This document shows, piece after piece, positions 8,837 to 16,811 of a DNA stretch of 64,000 nucleotides; position 1 is the first letter of the stretch, and each line of letters begins with the position of its first letter. The translations under genes were made by a program, and so were the position numbers. Under the pieces are notes generated by a model that searched no databases, had not been told where the DNA came from, and saw nothing but the letters and a program-made list of their open reading frames with translations. Source of the DNA: Daejeonella lutea (GTDB lineage: Bacteria; Bacteroidota; Bacteroidia; Sphingobacteriales; Sphingobacteriaceae); NCBI RefSeq assembly GCF_900168015.1, contig NZ_FUYR01000005.1:1-64000 (forward strand), read 5' to 3'.

Positions 8837-11800
8837 TTAATAAGATAAATTCAAACCTAAGGAGATACTTTTCAGCATAGGATAATTATATCCATCACCT
8901 GAATTGCCCCCCGGATTAAACACCTGATCGGATGCCACGGTGTTCTCTACGTCAATACCACTTGCGATCTTATAGAGCGGTGAGTAAGTCCATAGATTTT
9001 CCCCTGAGAAATATACCCTTGCAGAAGTGGCTTTAACTTTAGAGATCCATTTCTGCGGAAGATTATATCCAACCTGAATATTTTTCATCCTTATGTAGGC
9101 AACATTTTGCAAATATCTCGTTTGAGCCACTCCGAGGGTTCTGTTCGTTGCATTTGAAGCTGCACGTGACATCGTTCTCGGAAAATAAGCGTTCGTATTT
9201 TCTGGCGTCCACATATTGCCTAAATGGAAGTTTGGAATATTGTTATATGGCCTGTTGTACTGGCCCCAGAAAAATTCCGCTTCTGTACTTGGATACCAGT
9301 CCTGCTTGCCAACGCCCTGGAAGAATGAAGTAAAATAGAGGTTATTCCAGTCCGCGCCGAGGTTTATTCCATAGGTATATCTTGGTGACCTGTTTCCAAT
9401 AATCTTTCGGTCTCCAGGATTAGAAACCCTGTCAGTACCAACATTAATGAACCCGTCATTGTTCAGATCTTTTAACTTGATATCGCCCGGATACCATAAG
9501 TTTGTTGGCGAGGCTCTCATCTGCGGGCCTTGTTTGGCATGGGAATCAATATCTTTCTGATCGATAAAAAACCCTTCAGTTTCATAACCCCAGATTTCCC
9601 CTACTGTCTGCCCTTCATAATAGTCATTGAGTAACTTATCCGGGTTATTGTACTTTAAGATTTTAGTTGTATTGTCAGCCAACGACAGGCGAATATTGTA
9701 TCCTAATGGCTTAGACATGCCTTTTATCCGATCCTGCCATGCCATTGATAATTCCCAGCCCTTGGTGCGCAGATCCGCATAATTACCCTTTGGAACAGTC
9801 GCACCGAATACGGCCGGTGCAGTTAAACCTACCGTGAACATGTCTGTGGTATTCCTTATATAAGCATCTCCAGAGAAAGTCAGGCGGTCCGATAAAAGCG
9901 CCATGTCCAGACCAAGATTGGATGTTGTCGAAGTTTCCCAGGTAAGACCGTTTGGAAGTACACTCGGGCGGCTTGTTTGCTGAGGTCTTGTCCCATTTAA
10001 AATAATACCGGACTGAGAAATTCCAAAGTTCTCCTGGAAAACGTAGGAATCAATATTACCATTTCCTAAAGAACCATATGATGCCCTGATCTTCAGATCG
10101 GAGATGAATTTGGGTGAAACTTTCCAGAATGGTTCCTGGCTAACCCTCCATCCAGCCGATAATGACGGGAAAAATCCAAATCGTTGATCCGATGGAAATT
10201 TGGAGGATCCATCGTAGCGGCCATTTACTTCAAGCAGGTAGCGATCTTTAAAGGCATAATTCAGCCTTGAGAAACCCCCAAGAATTGCCCAGCGGTCATA
10301 ACCTCCCCCGGTCACGATTTGCTGACCCAATGCAAGGTTAAGGTCAGATGCCCCATCATAGATTATACCATTGCGCTGTGCAGCAAGCCGGTTATATGTC
10401 GATTGCTCGAAGTTATAACCTGCCATGATTTTAAACGAGTGAGCATCCCGGAATTTATTTTCGTATTCCGCATATAAGTTATTAGCTATATACTCGGTGT
10501 TGCGGTTATCATATGCAAGATCATTGGTCGTCGTTCCAACATAACTTGTGATTCCCTGAATTGCACTGTAAGGAACTTGCACACGCTTCTGCTCGCGGTT
10601 GAAATCGTTATTTCTAAAAGTGAAATCTCCATTAACCCTAAACTTATTCCCGAAAAAACTCGTGGTAAAACCTGTCGTATTTCGAAAAAGCTGCTTTTTA
10701 GAATCGATACCATTTTTACCATACCAAAAATCACCGACAGTATAAACTGCGGAAAATGCCAGGGTTCCATCGGGATTAAACATTACTGAGGTTGGATGCC
10801 CCTCATCAGCAATATTCCGCCAGATTCCGCCTCCTTCACCCACATTCAAAGGGTTAAAATAAGATACCACCGAGAAATCCGCATTATTATCTATTTTCAA
10901 CCACGGAAATACTTGAATTGATCCGCGTGCTCTAAAGTTCTTCGCGTCATAGTCATCAGAATTGTAACGGAATAAGCCTCCTTGTTTCTGATATCTTCCA
11001 GAAACCAGGAAATTTAGTTTGTCGGTTGCACCGGTAATGGACAAGTTGTGTTCATTTGCTCCATTATGATCGTTGTATAACTCTTTGTAAAAGTCTGTAC
11101 TTCCATAATAAACATATTCTTTTGTCACGGGATCTACCTCTACTGTATTATACGGCTGACCGGATTCTGCTCGCTTTTTAAATTCAGCCAGGTAAGCTGG
11201 CGACCATTTTTGCGTTTTATTAGCATTTTGAGGGAATGAACCATCTCCATTTAGAAACGCTTCTGTAAACATCCTCGCCCAGGTATATCCGTCGGTTACG
11301 AAATCGGGACGCTCAACGGGACTTTTCGAAGCGTAATTGTTAGAATAGTTTACAGAAGTTCTACCTCCCAATGCTTTCTTCGTCATTATCATTACCACCC
11401 CAAACACTGCCCTTGCCCCATAAATGGATGAAGATGCTGCATCTTTTAGCACGGTAACACTCTCTACATCGTTTGGATTTAACAAGCTAGGGTCGCCTTC
11501 AACACCATCTATAAGCACTAAAGCGTTACCTCCCTGTCCGATTGAGGTTGCTCCACGAACATTGAATGAAGGTGCCTGATTGGGTTTACCATCCCCAAGC
11601 CTGATATTCAAATTTGGCAGAACACCCTGTAGTCCCTGACTAAGATTTGGAATAGGTCTGTTCTGCAGGGTTTTTCCTGAAACCTGATCCACTGATCCTG
11701 TTAAATTCTCTTTTTTCTGTGTTCCATAACCAACGACAACTACCTCATTCAGAACACCTGATTCTGGTAAAAGGGTAATATTATTGATTGCAGTCTGCCC

Positions 11801-12112
11801 TGAACTCACCACAATTCCTGTGATACGCTTTTGCTGGTAAGAAATGAAAGTCGCGATCAGGGTGTAAGTACCTGGCTGCGCGGTCAAAGAGTAGGTACCA
11901 TCAGCGCCAGTCTGCGCTCCATTAGTAGTTCCTTCTATTTTAACGCTTGTTCCGGGGAGCGGGGCTCCCGTTTCATCGGTTACCTTGCCGCTTATCCGGC
12001 CGGTTCCGGTTTGTGAGTAGACTGATTGTGTTTGGAAAATTAGTAAAGCGTGTACCAATAGGAACATACCTAGAAGCACACCCTTCTGCTGGTGCAGTAA
12101 GAATATTTTCAT
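8837..12112 (-). CDS. SusC/RagA family TonB-linked outer membrane transporter
   Basis: A 1091-residue SusC-type transporter. It starts with a long export signal (about residues 1-33, ending SVYSQ), then a carboxypeptidase-regulatory-like domain (about 38-120: GRISGKVTDETGAPLPG), the TonB box and plug (EVVVVGYGTQKKENLTGSV; about 125-240, with LIDGVEGDPS and SIYGARAVFGVV) and a beta-barrel ending ISLGLNLSY. It imports the ligand delivered by SusD using TonB energy. Regulation may involve the adjacent membrane winged-helix protein and a leader of up to about 170 bases (see 12113-12560). Confidence 0.95.
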   Translation of the reverse strand: MKIFLLHQQKGVLLGMFLLVHALLIFQTQSVYSQTGTGRISGKVTDETGAPLPGTSVKIEGTTNGAQTGADGTYSLTAQPGTYTLIATFISYQQKRITGIVVSSGQTAINNITLLPESGVLNEVVVVGYGTQKKENLTGSVDQVSGKTLQNRPIPNLSQGLQGVLPNLNIRLGDGKPNQAPSFNVRGATSIGQGGNALVLIDGVEGDPSLLNPNDVESVTVLKDAASSSIYGARAVFGVVMIMTKKALGGRTSVNYSNNYASKSPVERPDFVTDGYTWARMFTEAFLNGDGSFPQNANKTQKWSPAYLAEFKKRAESGQPYNTVEVDPVTKEYVYYGSTDFYKELYNDHNGANEHNLSITGATDKLNFLVSGRYQKQGGLFRYNSDDYDAKNFRARGSIQVFPWLKIDNNADFSVVSYFNPLNVGEGGGIWRNIADEGHPTSVMFNPDGTLAFSAVYTVGDFWYGKNGIDSKKQLFRNTTGFTTSFFGNKFRVNGDFTFRNNDFNREQKRVQVPYSAIQGITSYVGTTTNDLAYDNRNTEYIANNLYAEYENKFRDAHSFKIMAGYNFEQSTYNRLAAQRNGIIYDGASDLNLALGQQIVTGGGYDRWAILGGFSRLNYAFKDRYLLEVNGRYDGSSKFPSDQRFGFFPSLSAGWRVSQEPFWKVSPKFISDLKIRASYGSLGNGNIDSYVFQENFGISQSGIILNGTRPQQTSRPSVLPNGLTWETSTTSNLGLDMALLSDRLTFSGDAYIRNTTDMFTVGLTAPAVFGATVPKGNYADLRTKGWELSMAWQDRIKGMSKPLGYNIRLSLADNTTKILKYNNPDKLLNDYYEGQTVGEIWGYETEGFFIDQKDIDSHAKQGPQMRASPTNLWYPGDIKLKDLNNDGFINVGTDRVSNPGDRKIIGNRSPRYTYGINLGADWNNLYFTSFFQGVGKQDWYPSTEAEFFWGQYNRPYNNIPNFHLGNMWTPENTNAYFPRTMSRAASNATNRTLGVAQTRYLQNVAYIRMKNIQVGYNLPQKWISKVKATSARVYFSGENLWTYSPLYKIASGIDVENTVASDQVFNPGGNSGDGYNYPMLKSISLGLNLSY

Positions 12113-12560
12113 ATTTTCGAATACTTAGGTGATTAATAGTTTAGTTGCTTAGACAGCGGCGCGGGGCTCAATCCAAATTGCTGCTGGTAAACCGGCTCTG
12201 CTTCAGGGCCGGTTTTATTGTGTGAGGGTCTTCTATTGCGTCATAGTTGCCATTTACTCGTCAATATATTCTATTTTAAGATGCAGCAAAACTAACTGCC
12301 TCCTGTTAACTGAACATTAAAATAACAATACCCCAACTCACAAAATCCGCCATTAAAAGATAGATGGATCTTACCGTTGACAGTGGAATAGTAACGATCC
12401 TGTAACTAAATGTAACATTTTGTTAACATTAAAAAAACAATAAAAAGCAAAATGAAAGCAAATTGTAACAAACAATTGATAATCAGAAGAATATCTTTTC
12501 AAGAATATTCAAATTTGATATAAATACCTGCTAATAGATAAAGCTAAAGCGTTTTAGCGA
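12113..12560 (-). promoter_or_regulatory. susC upstream region: possible long leader with hairpin
   Basis: This 448-base gap contains a hairpin at 12189-12216 (AAACCGGC pairing with GCCGGTTT, loop about 11 bases). On the minus strand TAGTTTTG at 12287-12294 matches the Bacteroidota -7 box TAnnTTTG, though I see no -33 box at the usual spacing. If it is the promoter, susC has a leader of about 170 bases carrying the hairpin. The rest is A/T-rich, with no other recognisable site. Confidence 0.35.
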
Positions 12561-13430
12561 TCAGGATTTTGTACTTAAAAGGTAGCCTTTGCCGTGAACG
12601 TTTGTGATCTTGACTGAAGCGTCATTCACCAATTTCTTTCTTAGCCTGGACACGTACATATCCAGGCTTCGTTGGGTAATGACACCTTCGTCTTCCCAGC
12701 CTTTTTTTAATAACTGATTTCTATCAATTATCTTGTTAATATCTCCTGCAAAAATTCGCAGCAGTTTATTCTCCTTGGGTGTCAGGACGAAAGGTGTGTG
12801 GTGGTGCATTAATAGCAAACTATCAGGATAGAAAGAGTATTCGCCTATAAGAATTGGCCTCGACTGCAAAACGGAAGCGCCGGCTATACGATCAGTATTT
12901 TTACGACGGCTGAAAAATGTCGCTCCGCTGATACTAATAAGTAGAAAAAAGGCAAAAAGAGGGAATTTATTCCGGGCAACGATTGACGTTGGTTTTGCTT
13001 CAGGTATGATGTTTATTTTATACTTTTTTTCGGGCAATACGCGACCCATACAGGGCACAATGTTGTCGCTAGTCCTTGAGATGGCAAAACCGTAGACGAG
13101 CTTGTTACTTTTTGAGTCCAACACATTAACCACATAATCAGTTGAAATCTTATTTTTCTGCATCACCCTGTTAACTGACTTGACCAGCGAGTCTGGCACA
13201 ATCGCGAAAGCATGCTCAAATTCAAGCTGGTATTGATTTGACGACGAAATACTCACAGGAAGCACTCTTGAACTGGAGTCGTTTGCAGATAGCAGAATCT
13301 GATGTCCCACTTGCCTGAACGCTATTAGCTCCCTTGAACGCTCATACTCGTCAGACTTTCCAACATACAATATCGCCGTAGAGAAAACGGAGAGCGCAAT
13401 AAGAGCGGCATACAAATAACGTAAGTTCAT
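12561..13430 (-). CDS. Membrane-anchored winged-helix (OmpR/PhoB-type) regulator, ToxR-like layout
   Basis: I take the start at the ATG at 13430 (about 289 residues), because a membrane segment (LYAALIALSVFSTAILYVG) begins right after it; an ATG at 13493 would add 21 atypical residues. A periplasmic region of about 150 residues follows, then a second membrane segment (FPLFAFFLLISISGATFF) and a C-terminal winged helix of the OmpR/PhoB type (FVLTPKENKLLRIF...RSLDMYVSRLRKKL...VHGKGYLL). There is no receiver domain. Sensing and DNA binding are thus on one membrane protein, as in ToxR or CadC. Its position makes the SusC/SusD operon a plausible target; this is inference. Confidence 0.75.
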   Translation of the reverse strand: MNLRYLYAALIALSVFSTAILYVGKSDEYERSRELIAFRQVGHQILLSANDSSSRVLPVSISSSNQYQLEFEHAFAIVPDSLVKSVNRVMQKNKISTDYVVNVLDSKSNKLVYGFAISRTSDNIVPCMGRVLPEKKYKINIIPEAKPTSIVARNKFPLFAFFLLISISGATFFSRRKNTDRIAGASVLQSRPILIGEYSFYPDSLLLMHHHTPFVLTPKENKLLRIFAGDINKIIDRNQLLKKGWEDEGVITQRSLDMYVSRLRKKLVNDASVKITNVHGKGYLLSTKS

Positions 13431-13733
13431 ATCCAAAAAAACTTTACAATGCGTTTTACAGTAATTTACATTTCCTTTTTCACGGAAGTCCAAACAGTCA
13501 GATCACTTTGTCCAAGTTATTCAATTCAAATCATAAAGCCATAAGGCAAATCATTAATCTACCGGAGGGTAATTTATTTACCTGTATATAAAGGATGTTA
13601 TAATAGGTGCTAATGGATCGGTAGTATCCAAAGAGATATGCTGCGGCATCAAAAAGGCTTGAATTTCTCTAAGGTTTCCTACCGGGCCAATAAAGGATAG
13701 CTATCGGTAGAAACCGTCTGTGCCCAATAAAAA
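13431..13733. other. Gene-free region upstream of the winged-helix gene
   Basis: About 300 A/T-rich bases between the regulator and the tRNA terminator. I see no ORF, repeat or clear promoter box beyond the expected regulator promoter. Confidence 0.5.
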
Positions 13734-13758
13734 AAGCCTTAGATTTAATCTAAGGCTT
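13734..13758 (-). terminator. Rho-independent terminator of tRNA-Leu
   Basis: A perfect 11-bp stem (13734-13744 with 13748-13758, arms AAGCCTTAGAT and ATCTAAGGCTT) with a 3-base loop. An A-run (13728-13735) gives a U-run on the minus-strand transcript. It begins 2 bases after the tRNA 3' end. Confidence 0.85.
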
Positions 13759-13760
13759 CG

Positions 13761-13840
13761 TACCCAGCGCCGGAATCGAACCGGCACAGTTTCCTATCGG
13801 TGTTTGAGACCGACGCGTCTACCAGTTCCGCCAGCTGGGC
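13761..13840 (-). tRNA. tRNA-Leu (anticodon CAA)
   Basis: On the minus strand the acceptor arms GCCCAGC and GCTGGGT pair (one G-U). A D-arm with GGTAGACGC, an anticodon stem TCGGT/ACCGA around loop CTCAAAC (anticodon CAA) and a T-arm GCCGG-TTCGATT-CCGGC follow. The variable region of about 11 bases is short for leucine but longer than in class I tRNAs. CCA is not encoded. A strong terminator follows directly. Confidence 0.92.
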
Positions 13841-13870
13841 ATTTTGAAAGTTTAACGTACAACCTGTAAG

Positions 13871-13932
13871 CCTGCCTGCCGGTAGGCAGGTTTTACGTCT
13901 GGGCGGCGTGCCCACCGTTAAGTCGTTAACGG
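13871..13932. repeat. Cluster of small hairpins upstream of tRNA-Leu
   Basis: There are two clear stems: CCTGCCT/AGGCAGG (13871-13877 with 13884-13890, followed by TTTT) and CCGTTAA/TTAACGG (13915-13921 with 13926-13932). Between them lies a short GGGC...GCCC. The first could end plus-strand transcription. The region is otherwise gene-free. Confidence 0.5.
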
Positions 13933-14034
13933 GTTGCAAACTTAGAAATTTTTTTGAAATTATCGAAGACGCGAAAAATAATAGTAAAATCGGTGACCAT
14001 TATATTTATTATGATCGATACTTAGTGTGTATGG

Positions 14035-14325
14035 CTAAGTGTATTTCTGGCGGTTTTTCTGCTTGACCAACTCATCGATACTATTGGGCTGATAAAGCTT
14101 CACCTTCTTGGACAAAAACTCCGAGCCTCTCCTTTGTCCAGGAATTAGATTTTTGGAGGCTGACATGTGGACCAAAAGCTTGTCGTTTAAGGGGCAAATA
14201 AAACCGCCTGTTGAAAGCAATTGCTCGCAGGGGCAAAATGTATGTCTGACGCCGCGCTTACCACCAAAACGCTTATTTTGAGCTAAATTTTCTAAAATGT
14301 CGTTTTTTGCATTTAGAACGGACAT
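14035..14325 (-). CDS. Hypothetical small ORF, possibly not a gene
   Basis: From the ATG at 14325 this gives 96 residues, lysine-rich towards the end, with two cysteine pairs around FCPCEQLL and FICPL. The frame stays open upstream, but only through the 11-bp repeat array, which is open in several frames. I recognise no family. It is isolated between hairpins and the array, with no good ribosome site. Coding is possible but unproven. Confidence 0.25.
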   Translation of the reverse strand: MSVLNAKNDILENLAQNKRFGGKRGVRHTFCPCEQLLSTGGFICPLNDKLLVHMSASKNLIPGQRRGSEFLSKKVKLYQPNSIDELVKQKNRQKYT

Positions 14326-14382
14326 TTTGGAAGCCTTTTCAAAGAATGATGGCAGACAGATACGGGAAAAAGGGTGAAGTTG

Positions 14383-14536
14383 TTCGACCGCGCTTCGAGT
14401 GTTGTTCGACTGAGCTTCGACAAAACACCCCTCCAGTCGAACAACACTCGAACAACACTCGAAGAAAAGCCGAACACTTCCCGAACGCTTCCCGAACCTG
14501 TCTCGAACCTGTCTCGAAGAACTGTCGAACAAAGCA
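14383..14536. repeat. Inverted array of 11-bp repeats (TTCG / CGAA units)
   Basis: TTCG occurs at 14383, 14394, 14405 and 14416, exactly 11 bases apart. After a short centre, CGAA occurs at 14438, 14449, 14460, 14471, 14482, 14493, 14504, 14515 and 14526, again exactly 11 apart. The seven bases between vary, with neighbouring units often identical (CAACACT twice, CCTGTCT twice). It is an inverted-arm array like the 7-bp elements but with an 11-bp period. It leaves spurious open frames in several directions. Confidence 0.8.
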
Positions 14537-14662
14537 CTACCAGGGTAAATTTAAAGACTTAGTGTATAATACTTGAATTTTCCACAAGTGTTATGGGCCG
14601 AATCGAAGGATGAACGGACCCTCATCTTCGAGTATAATAATCAAAAGTCTTTCCCGTAAGGA

Positions 14663-15211
14663 CTAGCCTTTCGCGCGAAGTTTATCGATGCTCGTGCGTA
14701 TCCGCATCAGATACTTTTCTCGATACCAGATATCCCTAACCTTTTCGAGAATTTCTTTACGATCTGAACCGCCATTAGCGTCGAATTTGTCAGTTAACTG
14801 TTTCAATTCATCGAATAGAGCTGCTTCAAGCTGATCAACTTCAGAAGTAATCGTCATTAACCTGCTCGGATCAGGATCAAATTCCATATCCATCAAAGCC
14901 TCGTTCACATCCATCATATCCATCAGGAAATCCTGGGGAAGGGTGTATTTATCGCCTTCGGCAATAAGATCATGAAGTTCAAGGATGTACTCGATCCGCT
15001 TGAGTGGATCCGATAACACCTTATACGCTTTGTTATTAATTGTTGACAACTCTAATATCTCATCCTGCTTCTCCTGTGATTCATTCGCGTGAAAATCAGG
15101 GTGGTATTCCTTACTTAAAGCGTAGAATTTCTTCTTCAGCTGGGCCTCATCGATCTGGAAAGATAGAGGGAGATCGTAAAACTCGAAATAGGATTGGGAA
15201 CTTTTTGTCAT
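14663..15211 (-). CDS. hscB: HscB-type Fe-S assembly co-chaperone (J domain)
   Basis: A 182-residue protein with an N-terminal J domain (about residues 6-75) carrying HPD at 37-39 (YHPDF). The C-terminal oligomerisation helices include FLMDMMDVNEALMD and end in RIRTSIDKLRAKG. HscB brings the scaffold protein IscU to HscA for cluster release. Length and motif order match the family. IscX and an Isc-type ferredoxin are encoded elsewhere in the window (57090-57688), consistent with an Isc pathway. The repeat tract 15214-15290 lies just upstream of the start. Confidence 0.88.
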   Translation of the reverse strand: MTKSSQSYFEFYDLPLSFQIDEAQLKKKFYALSKEYHPDFHANESQEKQDEILELSTINNKAYKVLSDPLKRIEYILELHDLIAEGDKYTLPQDFLMDMMDVNEALMDMEFDPDPSRLMTITSEVDQLEAALFDELKQLTDKFDANGGSDRKEILEKVRDIWYREKYLMRIRTSIDKLRAKG

Positions 15212-15213
15212 GA

Positions 15214-15290
15214 GTAGGATTCGTAGGATAATAGGATGGCTGGATTTGGACTAAGATTCATAGGATTATAGGATTCATAAGATCCAGGCG
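15214..15290. repeat. TAGGATT-type short repeat tract
   Basis: About nine copies of (T)AGGAT(T/A/C), spaced 7-9 bases, directly upstream of the hscB start and downstream of the rseP-side heptamer array. The same family is much larger between hisD and hisC (32608-32830). Confidence 0.65.
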
Positions 15291-15356
15291 GAGACTTCTT
15301 TTTCGCAACGACTCGCATATCATCCAGACACTCAACTCATAAAACCGGTCTGCCGC

Positions 15357-15454
15357 TTTCAACTTTCACCTTTCAACTCTCAACCGTCAACTCTCAACAG
15401 TCAACTGTCAACCGTCAACCGTCAACTGTCAACTGTCAACCGTCAACTGTCCAC
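15357..15454. repeat. Array of 14 heptamers, consensus nnTCAAC
   Basis: Fourteen exact 7-base units run without a gap from 15357 to 15454 (TTTCAAC, TTTCACC, TTTCAAC, TCTCAAC, CGTCAAC, and so on to TGTCCAC). Positions 3-7 are nearly fixed and the first two vary. The last base is also the first base of the rseP stop codon (CTA on the plus strand). Confidence 0.9.
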
Positions 15455-16782
15455 TAATTAATTACGTGCTTAATAATATCATTCCCAAACACAAACACCA
15501 TTAAGGTAATAAGGATCACGAATCCCACCATTTGTGCGCGTTCCATAAACTTGTCACCAAGCGGCTTGCCTTTAACCATTTCGATAAGGAGGAAAATTGC
15601 ATGCCCGCCATCAAGCGCCGGGATAGGTAAAAGATTCATCAGCGCAAGTGCCATAGAAAGTAATCCTACAAGGCTCCAGAACTTAACCCAGTTAACGGTA
15701 GACCCGAACATGGTTGCGATACCTATAGGTCCTGTAAAGGCCTTATTAGCCTTAACCTGACCGGATGCTACTTTACCAAGACCTTTTGCATTATCCATAA
15801 AGGAACCCCATGCGCGAGACGCACCTACAGGCAGGGATTCCAAGAATCCGTATTCTACAGTTTCCAGGGGGATGTCATGATACAGCGGGATATAAACTCC
15901 AACAGTACCTTCAGGGGTAACTTTGGTTGGAATCTGAACAGTTTTATTGTCTCTTGCTACTGTAATGGCGACCTGCTTACCTTTGTTCGCAACAACTATC
16001 TGCTTGAATTCGTCATAAAACGTAACTGGAGTATTATTGATCGCCAGGATACTGTCCCCTAATTTGACCCCTGCTTTCTCTGCATTTCCACCGGGCTCAA
16101 CCATCGAAATTCCGGAAATTTTTACACGCGGTTCTACAAACTGCCCGATGCCCAGATCTGATACTTTCTCAAGAACATCTCCCGGAACGTGAATATTTTT
16201 AGTCTCTTCGCCACGCTTAACAGTAAGTTCAGTATTACCCAGCAATACTTTTGAGCTCGTCAGTTCTTCAAAGCGCTTTACAGGCTTGCCGTTCACCTCG
16301 GTGATACGGTCGCCATTCTGCAAGCCAATTTCACGGCCAATTATCCCTGGTGCTATGCCATAAGGAATTTTATCATTCGGTACGAATGTCTCGCCATTGC
16401 TTAAAGTAAGCATCCAGAATATGAAAATACCAAGGACAATATTCACAGTTACACCGCCAAGCATGACAATTAGTCGCTGCCATGCCGGTTTGGAACGGAA
16501 CTCCCAGGGCTGCGGGGGACCCGATAATTGTTCAGTGTCCATCGATTCGTCGATCATACCGGATATCTTCACGTAGCCTCCAAGAGGAAGCCATCCAATA
16601 CCGTATTCACAACCTTTATAATTGAAGCTGACTAATTTAAATCCCCAGGCATCAAAGAAGAGATAGAATTTCTCTACCCGAATGCCAAAAGCACGGGCGG
16701 CTAAAAAGTGCCCTGCTTCGTGTAATATGATTAAAATTGATAACCCAAGTAACAGCTGACCTGTCATTACTAATCCATCCAT
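15454..16782 (-). CDS. rseP: RseP-type site-2 zinc protease (M50)
   Basis: A 442-residue intramembrane protease. HEAGH near residue 21 lies in the first membrane segment; two PDZ domains follow in the middle (about residues 140-215 and 220-290); the C-terminal membrane segments carry NLLPIPALDGGH, the third zinc ligand region. In other bacteria it cuts anti-sigma factors or signal peptides within the membrane. The gene is 29 bases from dxr and probably co-transcribed. The TAG stop abuts a 14-unit heptamer array. Confidence 0.92.
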   Translation of the reverse strand: MDGLVMTGQLLLGLSILIILHEAGHFLAARAFGIRVEKFYLFFDAWGFKLVSFNYKGCEYGIGWLPLGGYVKISGMIDESMDTEQLSGPPQPWEFRSKPAWQRLIVMLGGVTVNIVLGIFIFWMLTLSNGETFVPNDKIPYGIAPGIIGREIGLQNGDRITEVNGKPVKRFEELTSSKVLLGNTELTVKRGEETKNIHVPGDVLEKVSDLGIGQFVEPRVKISGISMVEPGGNAEKAGVKLGDSILAINNTPVTFYDEFKQIVVANKGKQVAITVARDNKTVQIPTKVTPEGTVGVYIPLYHDIPLETVEYGFLESLPVGASRAWGSFMDNAKGLGKVASGQVKANKAFTGPIGIATMFGSTVNWVKFWSLVGLLSMALALMNLLPIPALDGGHAIFLLIEMVKGKPLGDKFMERAQMVGFVILITLMVFVFGNDIIKHVIN

Positions 16783-16811
16783 GCCTTATTCTCTATTTTA
16801 TTTTTTAGATA

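Noticed and set aside
13745-13939. Minus-strand open frame of 64 codons
   Set aside because: It reads through the tRNA-Leu gene, its terminator and the hairpins.
14307-14576. Several overlapping open frames on both strands through the 11-bp array
   Set aside because: They arise because the repeat has no stop triplets in several frames; their products are repetitive and share no protein-like features.
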